From positions 62,001 to 126,000 of the forward strand of contig CAMXAU010000004.1 of assembly GCA_947179325.1 (NCBI GenBank): a DNA stretch of 64,000 nucleotides, in the 5' to 3' direction. How positions within the stretch are numbered: the first letter of the stretch is position 1; every line of letters begins with the position of its first letter. The stretch is from an uncultured Bacteroidales bacterium. GTDB taxonomy: Bacteria > Bacteroidota > Bacteroidia > Bacteroidales > UBA932. The notes under the pieces were generated by a model. It had not been told where the DNA came from. It worked only from the letters and a program-made list of their open reading frames with translations, and made no database searches. Shown here one piece after another: positions 17,591-24,727 of this stretch. The position numbers and the translations under genes are program-made.

Positions 17591-18442
17591 TCACCGGATG
17601 CCGCCCGAACGGCAGAACTCCTCAGCGGCAGCTATGGAATCGAGTTTGCCGACATCAAGGAGCCTCATCCCTGGCTGTACAAAACCTTTAATCCTGTATC
17701 TGGCAGCCACTGACAAGTAGAAATCCATTATCGGGAACTTCCGGCAGGCCTTCCATTCCTCCATGGCATCAAAAATCCTGTCGGACATGAGATGGATACC
17801 GGAAAAAGCAAGCATTCTGCAGCCGGAAAGTTCGCGGCATCTCCTGACATCAACACTTTCCGCAATGGAGCGGCCATCTGGAAGATAAGGGCTTCTGACC
17901 TCACCGGTAGCCACATTCGTCCACCCCACAAGCCTCATTTCATCATTGAACAGAAGATACCTGCTGGTCTTTCTTTCACTTACTACCAGCGTTGCGATTG
18001 CATCGTCATCCGCCTCCGAGACAAATCCATCTATATCAAGGTCAGACATTATGTCCACATTGTGCACAAGGAAATGCCCGGACATGGTCCCAGGCTCACA
18101 ATCTTGCTCTGTCCCTGTCCTGTCTGAATGCCTTGAGACATAGCTCTCCAGGAGGCTCCTCGCATTCAAGATACCGCCCCCTGTGTCAAGAAGCACATCC
18201 CTCTCGTCAGAAATCCGGATGTCAATCCCGAAATTCCCGTTGGAGCGGAGATAGTCCTCAATCATATCTGCGAAATGATGCACATTGACAACAATGCTGC
18301 CGTATCCAGCAGACTTCATCTTATCTATGACATGTGCAAGCAGCGGCTTGCCACAGACCTCAACCAATGCCTTCGGCATATTGTCAGTCAGCGGCTTCAG
18401 GCGGGTCCCCATCCCGGCCGCGAATATCATGGCCCTTTTCAT
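17591..18442 (-). CDS. MurU-like sugar-1-phosphate nucleotidyltransferase
   Basis: A 283-residue NTP-transferase. The N-terminus carries AMIFAAGMGTRLKPLTDNMPKAL, with the signature loop and catalytic Lys, then GKPLLAHVIDKM, VVNVHHFADMI, LLDTGGGI and the metal site HNVDIMSD. This pattern resembles MurU, which converts MurNAc-1-phosphate to UDP-MurNAc in cell-wall recycling. The partner kinase AmgK is matched by the adjacent upstream gene, 10 bases away, and the pairing is the main reason for this call. An insertion of about 20 residues (SRHSDRTGTEQDCEPG, ~residues 102-120) breaks the core fold and is unusual. Confidence 0.78.
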   Translation of the reverse strand: MKRAMIFAAGMGTRLKPLTDNMPKALVEVCGKPLLAHVIDKMKSAGYGSIVVNVHHFADMIEDYLRSNGNFGIDIRISDERDVLLDTGGGILNARSLLESYVSRHSDRTGTEQDCEPGTMSGHFLVHNVDIMSDLDIDGFVSEADDDAIATLVVSERKTSRYLLFNDEMRLVGWTNVATGEVRSPYLPDGRSIAESVDVRRCRELSGCRMLAFSGIHLMSDRIFDAMEEWKACRKFPIMDFYLSVAARYRIKGFVQPGMRLLDVGKLDSIAAAEEFCRSGGIR

Positions 18443-18452
18443 GCTGCAACTT

Positions 18453-20036
18453 TTATTTTCTTATTCCCTGTTCCCTGTGGATCAGCACAACGCGCATATC
18501 ACCGGAAGCTATCTGCGACGCGTATTTCTCCCTCAGGTGAGCAGCAAGGTGCTCTGCGCAATATACAGAGCGGTGCTGTCCACCGGTGCATCCGAAACTT
18601 GCCATGAGATGAGTGAATCCGCGCCTGAGGAAGGTTTCGACATGAGGGTCGACAACTCCATATACATGTTCGAGATAGCCATATACCTCACCGTCTTCTT
18701 CAAGGAACCTGATGACATCCGCATCCATTCCTGTCAAGTCCCTATATTCCGGATAGCGTCCTGGATTATGGATTGAACGGCAGTCGAAGACATATCCTCC
18801 ACCGTTCCCGCTCCTGTCCTCGGGAATCCCTTTCTTATATGAGAAGCTGTAGACCTCCATCTCAAGGCATCTGCCGCTCTCCGCGGTGCACGTCCTGGCC
18901 ATTGCCCCCATCTGAAGCGCAGCAACTTTATCCAGCACGCTGCACAGATATGGATAACGTCCTGCAAATTCAGGAATTACAGCAGAGATATTTGCCAGGG
19001 CAAACGGGATGCTGTCAATGAAATGCTGCTTCCTCTCAAAAAGTCCGCGGAAGCCATAGGCGCCCAGCACCTGCAGTGTGCGGAAAAGCACAAAAAGACT
19101 CAGGCGTCTGCGGAATTCCGTTTCATCCACAGGCATATATTCCTTAAGCGAGTCAATATATGCAGATACCATCTCCTGCCTCAGGCCATCGGGATAGCAT
19201 GCCTTTGCCTGCCACACAAATGAAGCGAGGTCATAATACAGAGGCCCGCGCATCCCTCCCTGGAAGTCAATAAAATAAGGTTCTCCATCCACAAGCATTA
19301 CATTACGTGACTGGAAATCCCTGTAGAGAAAGGCATTGCCGCCTGCTGAGAGGATGTCATCGCGCAATTTCCCGAAATCATCCTCAAGGAGCATCGCATT
19401 GAACTCCACTCCTGTTGCCTTCAGGAAACAATATTTGAAATAGTTAAGGTCAAACATTATGCTTCTCCCGTCAAGCTCGGCCTGCGGATGGCAGACAGAG
19501 AAATCCAGTCCTTCAGCACCCTCAAGCTGGATTTTCGGAAGCATGGAGACTGTCTTCAGCAGCAGGGCACGCTCCTCTCCGGAATATGCCTCCACAGAAG
19601 TCCGGCCATGCGCCCCACTTGCATTCCCGCGGAATGCCTCAACCGCCTCTGCGCGCCCCGCAGCCACAGAATCGAAAAGGCTGGCGGTGCCGAGATCCTG
19701 CTGAAGATAGCACATCCAGTCTTCAGACACGGCATATATTTCCGGGACATTGATGCCTTTTGAGGCAAAATGGCGCGACAGGGTACAGAATGTGCGGTTT
19801 TCCTCCGGGTCAGTCCCGATTACGCCGATGACGGTCTCCGGCAGGCCCGCCTCTGCATCATCAATGCGTCCATCCACGGCTGGCCCTCCGGACGCGAATC
19901 CGGTATTGTCCGCGCTTTTACCATATAAATATATCCTGTAATATTTCCGGTTGCTTCCTGATGCCCCGAGCGGCTCCATCGCCACGGGTAGGAATCCTGC
20001 ATATGACTTGAAAAGTTCCCTGAGAATATTTTCCAT
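18453..20036 (-). CDS. AmgK-like amino-sugar kinase fused to RapZ C-terminal domain
   Basis: A two-domain protein of about 527 residues. The N-terminal ~345 residues form an aminoglycoside-phosphotransferase-type kinase with catalytic loop FLYRDFQSRNVM and metal loop YFIDFQGGMRGPLYYDLASF, a pattern close to AmgK, the anomeric MurNAc/GlcNAc kinase. The C-terminal ~120 residues match the RapZ C-terminal domain: SFSYKKGIPE, VFDCRSIHNPGR, a FLRRGF segment, the glucosamine-6-phosphate-binding loop FGCTGGQHRSV and the end VVLIHRE. In Escherichia coli that domain binds GlcN6P and small RNAs. An ATP-grasp-like RapZ N-terminal domain is absent. The frame is open to a TTG at 20078, but the ATG at 20036 is the natural start. 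It is followed by the MurU-like gene. Confidence 0.82.
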   Translation of the reverse strand: MENILRELFKSYAGFLPVAMEPLGASGSNRKYYRIYLYGKSADNTGFASGGPAVDGRIDDAEAGLPETVIGVIGTDPEENRTFCTLSRHFASKGINVPEIYAVSEDWMCYLQQDLGTASLFDSVAAGRAEAVEAFRGNASGAHGRTSVEAYSGEERALLLKTVSMLPKIQLEGAEGLDFSVCHPQAELDGRSIMFDLNYFKYCFLKATGVEFNAMLLEDDFGKLRDDILSAGGNAFLYRDFQSRNVMLVDGEPYFIDFQGGMRGPLYYDLASFVWQAKACYPDGLRQEMVSAYIDSLKEYMPVDETEFRRRLSLFVLFRTLQVLGAYGFRGLFERKQHFIDSIPFALANISAVIPEFAGRYPYLCSVLDKVAALQMGAMARTCTAESGRCLEMEVYSFSYKKGIPEDRSGNGGGYVFDCRSIHNPGRYPEYRDLTGMDADVIRFLEEDGEVYGYLEHVYGVVDPHVETFLRRGFTHLMASFGCTGGQHRSVYCAEHLAAHLREKYASQIASGDMRVVLIHREQGIRK

Positions 20037-20094
20037 TTCTACAATTATTTTCTTGACTTTGCACCTACATGACGCCAACGGGTCAGATATTTTG

Positions 20095-20102
20095 CAAATT
20101 TA
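20095..20102 (-). promoter_or_regulatory. -7 element for amgK-rapZ-like gene
   Basis: Minus-strand TAAATTTG matches TAnnTTTG, 59 bases upstream of the ATG at 20036. It is paired back to back with 20126-20133. Confidence 0.5.
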
Positions 20103-20125
20103 CTGATTAATCCGCTTAAAAAATG

Positions 20126-20133
20126 TACATTTG
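20126..20133 (+). promoter_or_regulatory. -7 element for pncB
   Basis: TACATTTG matches TAnnTTTG. The last three bases form the TTG where the longest frame opens, so that TTG is not the start codon. Confidence 0.55.
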
Positions 20134-20202
20134 CATGTTTTATTTGACACAAAGACAAGCCGGAATGCGGATGGCAGAGTCCAGCAAGCCGCGGATGGCT
20201 TC

Positions 20203-21732
20203 ATGAAAGACAAAAGTTTACAGCTTGTAAAAGCTTATATTGAGATGCTGAATAACGCCTATTGCTCAGACAAGTACCAGTACACAATGGGAAAGTCATT
20301 CTATGACTGCGGGATGAAAGACCAGACCGCAATATTCAATATGTTTTACCGCAAGGCCCCTGAGAACAACAACTGGGCTGTGGTCAGCGGAGTTGACGAA
20401 GTGCTTGAGATGATTGAGAACATCGGAAAGATGCCGATGGAGTTCTTCGAGAAATTCCTACCCGGAAGCGAGTATGAAGAGTTTCGCGGCTACCTGTCCG
20501 CAATGAAATTCACAGGGAACGTATATGCAATGCGCGAAGGTGAAATAGCATTCCCGTCACAGCCGATAATCATCGTGGAGGCCCCGCTTATCGAGGCACA
20601 GGTCCTGGAGACACCGATGCTCTGCATCATGAACCACCAGATGGCCGTCGCGACAAAGGCATCACGCGTCTGCAGGGCCACAGACAGGCCTGTCAGCGAA
20701 TTCGGTTCACGCCGTGCCCACGGCCCGTGGGCAGCCACATACGGAGCAAAGGCAGCTATCATCGCTGGATGCAGCAACACATCAAACATCCTGACAGGAG
20801 CCATGTTCGACTACGGTTCAACAGGGACAATGGCGCACAGCTACGTCACCTCTTTCGGATGCTCCGTAGAGGGCGAGCACAAGGCATTCGACACATATAT
20901 CAAGACACACAGGAACGAGCCTCTGATTCTTCTGATTGACACATACGACAGCCTTAAATGCGGTATCCTCAACGCGATGAGGGCATACAGGGACAACGGC
21001 ATCGATGACTCATACGGATATGGCTATGGCATAAGGCTCGACAGCGGCGACCTTGCATATCTTTCCATTGAATGCAGGAAGATCCTCGACGAGAACGGGT
21101 TCAGGAAATGCAAGATATTCGCGACAAACTCACTTGACGAATACCTTATCACGGACCTGGAGCGCCAGGGGGCAAAGATTGATTCATACGGTGTAGGCGA
21201 CGCAATCGCGACAAGCAAGGCGAATCCCTGCTTCGGCAATGTCTACAAGCTCGTACAGATTGACGGCCAGGCCGTACTGAAACGCTCAGAGGACAAGGTC
21301 AAGCTCATCAATCCCGGATTCCAGATTACATACAGGATCACGAAGAAAGACTCCGGGAAAGGAGACATATTCAAGGCTGACGTGACCTGCCTGCGCGGCG
21401 ACTCGCTTTCACTGAAGATCGAGAACGGCGAGACATTCACAATAACAGATGAATACGACCGCTACAAGTACAAGACATTCGAGGCCGGTACATATTACGC
21501 CCATACACTCCAGGAGCAGGTCATGAAAGACGGGGCAAGGTGTGTCCCTGTGCATACGCTCGCAGAGAAGAAAGCCTATTACAACGACACCCTGATGCAT
21601 TTCAGCCAGAGCGAGCGCAGGCTCATAAACCCGCACTATTACAAGGTGGACATATCGGACGACCTGTACAACCTCAAGATGGAAATCATCAACCGCCTTG
21701 TGCACGAGATAGAGGCATTTAAGCTTAAATAG
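20203..21732 (+). CDS. pncB: Nicotinate phosphoribosyltransferase
   Basis: A protein of about 509 residues that makes nicotinate mononucleotide from nicotinate, PRPP and ATP in NAD salvage. Family motifs include the substrate region SDKYQYTMGKSF near the N-terminus, EFGSRRAHGP (with the autophosphorylation-type His following), SNTSNIL, GTMAHS, and the PRPP-site segment YGIRLDSGDLAYLS. The ATG at 20203 is used because the longer frame begins inside the promoter. A nicotinamidase gene follows after 8 bases on the same strand, completing nicotinamide-to-NaMN salvage. Confidence 0.93.
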   Translation: MKDKSLQLVKAYIEMLNNAYCSDKYQYTMGKSFYDCGMKDQTAIFNMFYRKAPENNNWAVVSGVDEVLEMIENIGKMPMEFFEKFLPGSEYEEFRGYLSAMKFTGNVYAMREGEIAFPSQPIIIVEAPLIEAQVLETPMLCIMNHQMAVATKASRVCRATDRPVSEFGSRRAHGPWAATYGAKAAIIAGCSNTSNILTGAMFDYGSTGTMAHSYVTSFGCSVEGEHKAFDTYIKTHRNEPLILLIDTYDSLKCGILNAMRAYRDNGIDDSYGYGYGIRLDSGDLAYLSIECRKILDENGFRKCKIFATNSLDEYLITDLERQGAKIDSYGVGDAIATSKANPCFGNVYKLVQIDGQAVLKRSEDKVKLINPGFQITYRITKKDSGKGDIFKADVTCLRGDSLSLKIENGETFTITDEYDRYKYKTFEAGTYYAHTLQEQVMKDGARCVPVHTLAEKKAYYNDTLMHFSQSERRLINPHYYKVDISDDLYNLKMEIINRLVHEIEAFKLK

Positions 21733-21740
21733 TCATTCTT

Positions 21741-22325
21741 ATGGATACAGCGCTTATTGTCGTGGACATGCTCTACGATTTCATTGACGGCAGCCTTGCA
21801 TGCCAGAACGCAGAAAATGCAGTAAAGGAAACAGTCCGTTTCATAGACAAGATGACCAAGGGCCAGGGAGGCGATGAGACAGAGATTCTCGACACCTACC
21901 CTATCCTCTTTATCTGCGACCACCATCCGTCCGACCATTCTTCATTCAAGGAATTCGGGGGAATATGGCCGGCGCATTGTGTCCAGGGGACACGCGGTGG
22001 AGCGATACACACAGACCTGGAGCCATACGCAAGCGAAGAGCTGACTTTCTACAAGGGATGCGACAAGGCCTGCGAGCAATATTCAGGATTCGAGGGCATG
22101 AATACAGCCGGGCAGTCACTCGGCGAGATCCTGGAACTGCTTGACATACAGGAAGTGTATGTCTGCGGCATTGCGACCGAATATTGCGTCCGCAACACAT
22201 GCGAGGACCTGCTGAAGGCCGGTGTCAAGGTACGCCTGCTGAAAGATGCCGTAGCCTATGTAGATGCAGAAGGGCACATGAAGGCATTGGCTGAGATGCA
22301 GGACGAAGGCATCACTGTCGAATAA
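21741..22325 (+). CDS. pncA: Nicotinamidase (isochorismatase-like hydrolase)
   Basis: A 194-residue cysteine hydrolase that deamidates nicotinamide to nicotinate. The catalytic Asp is in IVVDMLYDF (residue 9), the metal ligands are in DHHPSDHSSF, the WPAHCVQGTRGG segment is the substrate loop, and the nucleophilic Cys is in CGIATEYCVRNT. KGCDKACEQYSGF resembles the conserved KGxxxxxDSYSGF loop. It follows pncB by 8 bases. The stop codon is 13 bases from the end of the convergent M64 gene, with no terminator visible between them. Confidence 0.92.
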   Translation: MDTALIVVDMLYDFIDGSLACQNAENAVKETVRFIDKMTKGQGGDETEILDTYPILFICDHHPSDHSSFKEFGGIWPAHCVQGTRGGAIHTDLEPYASEELTFYKGCDKACEQYSGFEGMNTAGQSLGEILELLDIQEVYVCGIATEYCVRNTCEDLLKAGVKVRLLKDAVAYVDAEGHMKALAEMQDEGITVE

Positions 22326-22338
22326 GATTGACTGGGCT

Positions 22339-23661
22339 TTATTCTGTGTAGAACAGTATCAGGTCCGTAATTGCACGCTGGCAGACGGGGCAGAATTCCA
22401 ATGCCCCGTTTGTCTTCATGCGGCAGTCCTGGAATCCACGGTATACACCTTTCGACTGGTAGCCGGCACCTTCATATACCCCTGTTGCATTCTTGTTCTC
22501 ATCAGTCTGTGGAGTCGGCACCGGCGTATCCGGGTCAAGCATATCTTTCCATTTGGCCCCAAAATCAGCAAGGGTCGTAATATTCTGCTCCCAAGGTTCA
22601 GTCCCGGGATAATAATATTCGACATACTGGTCGTCATAGTAATACTCGTCTGCAAGCCCGGCAAAGCTGTGCCCGAACTCATGGACCACTACAGGGCGGA
22701 AAGCAGGATGATGAGCAGTAGTCAAAGTATATGAATTGTATATTCCTCCGCCACCGTACACATCGGTATTTGCAAGAATGATTATATGCTCATATGGAAT
22801 CCCTGCAAGACTGTTATGCAGGTCCTTAAGCCTCAATGTCGTCAGATAGCGGTCTGAATAGAAAGTGCTGAAATGCGAACTCAATGCAGTCCTTTTCCAT
22901 ACACCTTCCAGAGGCACGCTAACCCCGCTTTCTTCAGAAGGCAGCCCGACAGCCACGATATTGAAGCGGTCCTTCATGCTCCGGAAAGGCTCATGCGAGA
23001 ACAATGACTCCGTAGCGGCTACGGCATCTCTGTAGAATACATCCATTTCCTGCTCAGTATACCCTTCCGCAAGTATCGCGACATCGATACACTTCTCTGG
23101 CTCTCCTCCCCTATGGGTATACCGGAAAGGCGCGCCCGACCTTCCGGCATGGCGTATCAATATGTCATCAGGATTCACAGTATGGGACATCGAAGCAGAT
23201 ACATTCCCCTTGAAATCATAAAGTTCAACAGTTATTTCAGCCCTTGTGCAAGGCATCGGAAGCAGAAACACATTCTCGAATGACCGGCGGACAGACACAG
23301 CCTCTTCCGTAGCCTGCCATTCCTGAAACAATGTAGAGAAGGATGTCATGTAGAGCACCTCCCCTGTCTCAGCATCCCTCATGGCAATCTGCCCGTTCCC
23401 TTTCAGCGGCACCCGGTCCATATTGCCCCGTCTTCCGTACCATCCGTCAAGGCAGATGAGTTCATCAAGCGCTATCTCCTGGGTCCTGTCCGTCCCGGAA
23501 AAGATATAGTCTACCCTCAATGTACGGGTGTAATGATGCCTTCCGTCCTGATTGCCAGACATTGCATGCACAGCCTGCAGATTCCGGCCATCCGCAGATG
23601 CCAGCTGGAACGCAGAGAATGCCGCAGCTGCTGCCATGATGCCTATAATCCTGTATTTCAT
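22339..23661 (-). CDS. Secreted M64-family metallopeptidase
   Basis: A 440-residue secreted protein with an N-terminal signal (MKYRIIGIMAAAAAFSAFQLASA). Residues ~25-165 are an M64 N-terminal beta domain. The catalytic domain starts at CIDVAILAEGYTEQEM and holds the zinc motif VVHEFGHSFAGLADEYYY, a HExxHxxGxxD-type site, plus GGGIYNSYT and the C-terminal CRMKTNGALEFCPVC segment whose Cys residues probably form disulfides. M64 includes an IgA peptidase from Clostridium ramosum, but most gut Bacteroidota members have no proven substrate. Location is probably periplasmic or outer surface. Confidence 0.88.
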   Translation of the reverse strand: MKYRIIGIMAAAAAFSAFQLASADGRNLQAVHAMSGNQDGRHHYTRTLRVDYIFSGTDRTQEIALDELICLDGWYGRRGNMDRVPLKGNGQIAMRDAETGEVLYMTSFSTLFQEWQATEEAVSVRRSFENVFLLPMPCTRAEITVELYDFKGNVSASMSHTVNPDDILIRHAGRSGAPFRYTHRGGEPEKCIDVAILAEGYTEQEMDVFYRDAVAATESLFSHEPFRSMKDRFNIVAVGLPSEESGVSVPLEGVWKRTALSSHFSTFYSDRYLTTLRLKDLHNSLAGIPYEHIIILANTDVYGGGGIYNSYTLTTAHHPAFRPVVVHEFGHSFAGLADEYYYDDQYVEYYYPGTEPWEQNITTLADFGAKWKDMLDPDTPVPTPQTDENKNATGVYEGAGYQSKGVYRGFQDCRMKTNGALEFCPVCQRAITDLILFYTE

Positions 23662-23982
23662 GATTCCTCCGTTTATCGAATACGTTTACATGTTGCTTTC
23701 CCGACCTTTAAGATCAGCCTGTAAAGATACCAATATTCAGCGACATGGAGAAGAGTTTTTGCGGCAATACCGCCCAATGCGTCCTCGCACCTGCTGTAAC
23801 CTGCGGGTACATGCACTGGATAAAGATGCATTCAGCGTGACTGCAAAGCAAAACAGCCCGCCCCCAAAATTGCGCACACTACAAAAAATATCTATATTTG
23901 ACATCTGCCAAACAGCATCGGCCCAGGCCGCCACATCATTGGCGGCATCAAAGAAGCATTTGCACATACAACTTGCATAGAT
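23662..23982. other. 321-base intergenic region between divergent genes
   Basis: It contains the promoter of the HD-domain gene at its right end and a near-match minus-strand element (TATCTTTA, about 23722-23729) for the M64 gene. The middle ~150 bases hold no convincing gene or structured RNA that I can see. Confidence 0.5.
23870..23900 (+). promoter_or_regulatory. Promoter for HD-domain gene
   Basis: TTG (23870-23872), a 20-base gap, TATATTTG (23893-23900): the full Bacteroidota pattern, 82 bases before the start codon. Confidence 0.68.
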
Positions 23983-24600
23983 ATGAAAAAATCTGAATTT
24001 GACAATTACATCGCCTTGCACATCAACCGGATCGGAGAAATCCGCAACGACGCACAAGAACTCCACAGAAGCGTCGGGCAGACATACGGGAAGGAGCTGC
24101 CATACAGCCACCACCTCTCAATGGTCGCAGATGCGGCAATGGAATATGGGCACGAAGTCATCCATGACGAGCATGACATCATGCCCGTGATTTTCGCGGC
24201 ATATTTCCATGACAGCATTGAGGACGCACGTCTCACATACAATGATGTGACCAAGGCTGCACGGCAGTACATGGACGAGGGCCAGGCCTTTATAGCTGCA
24301 GAAATTGTCTACGCACTTACCAATGACAAAGGCAGGACACGCCAGGAGCGCGCCGGTGAACACTATTATGCCGGAATCCGCAGTACGCCGTTTGCACCTT
24401 TCGTTAAATTATGCGACCGTTTTGCAAACATGACCTTCAGTTCTGATACCGCTGAAAGCGGAGACTCACGCATGAGGAAAGTATATCAGCAAGAATGGCC
24501 GCATTTCATAGAATCCATCAGCCAAAGAGATGAGGAGCCACAGGACATGAGGTTTTCACTGCCAGAGAATATGCTCTGCAGAATCATGGAGATGCTCTAA
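23983..24600 (+). CDS. Small HD-domain phosphohydrolase, RelA/SpoT-hydrolase-like
   Basis: A 205-residue soluble protein with an HD metal site: the first His lies in YSHHLSMVADAA (residues ~42-46), and the HD pair is in YFHDSIEDARLTYNDV, which closely resembles the HDxxEDT box of SpoT/MESH1-type alarmone hydrolases. A downstream block VYALTNDKGRTRQERA and FVKLCDRFANM parallels the later helices and the conserved VKLADR-x2-N of that group. No synthetase, TGS or ACT domain is present, so it would be a stand-alone hydrolase if the assignment holds. Other small HD hydrolases (nucleotidase-like) are an alternative. It has its own promoter. Confidence 0.72.
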   Translation: MKKSEFDNYIALHINRIGEIRNDAQELHRSVGQTYGKELPYSHHLSMVADAAMEYGHEVIHDEHDIMPVIFAAYFHDSIEDARLTYNDVTKAARQYMDEGQAFIAAEIVYALTNDKGRTRQERAGEHYYAGIRSTPFAPFVKLCDRFANMTFSSDTAESGDSRMRKVYQQEWPHFIESISQRDEEPQDMRFSLPENMLCRIMEML

Positions 24601-24688
24601 AGCCGATGTCACAGGACATCTCCCCAGGACATGCCGGCACAACTCAGCCACAGAGGGCCACTATTCGGCACCACCGGAAAGACAAATG

Positions 24689-24718
24689 TTGCCAATTCAA
24701 CGATTTTGATTAAATTTG
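24689..24718 (+). promoter_or_regulatory. Promoter for porin-mltF genes
   Basis: TTG (24689-24691), a 19-base gap, TAAATTTG (24711-24718). The final TTG is the false start of the longer frame. Confidence 0.68.
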
Positions 24719-24727
24719 CAGGTTTGT

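Noticed and set aside
23745..23840. Small + strand reading frame of 31 codons starting at an ATG in the M64-HD intergenic region
   Set aside because: No promoter close by, no recognisable signal or motif, and Cys/Met-rich composition typical of chance frames.
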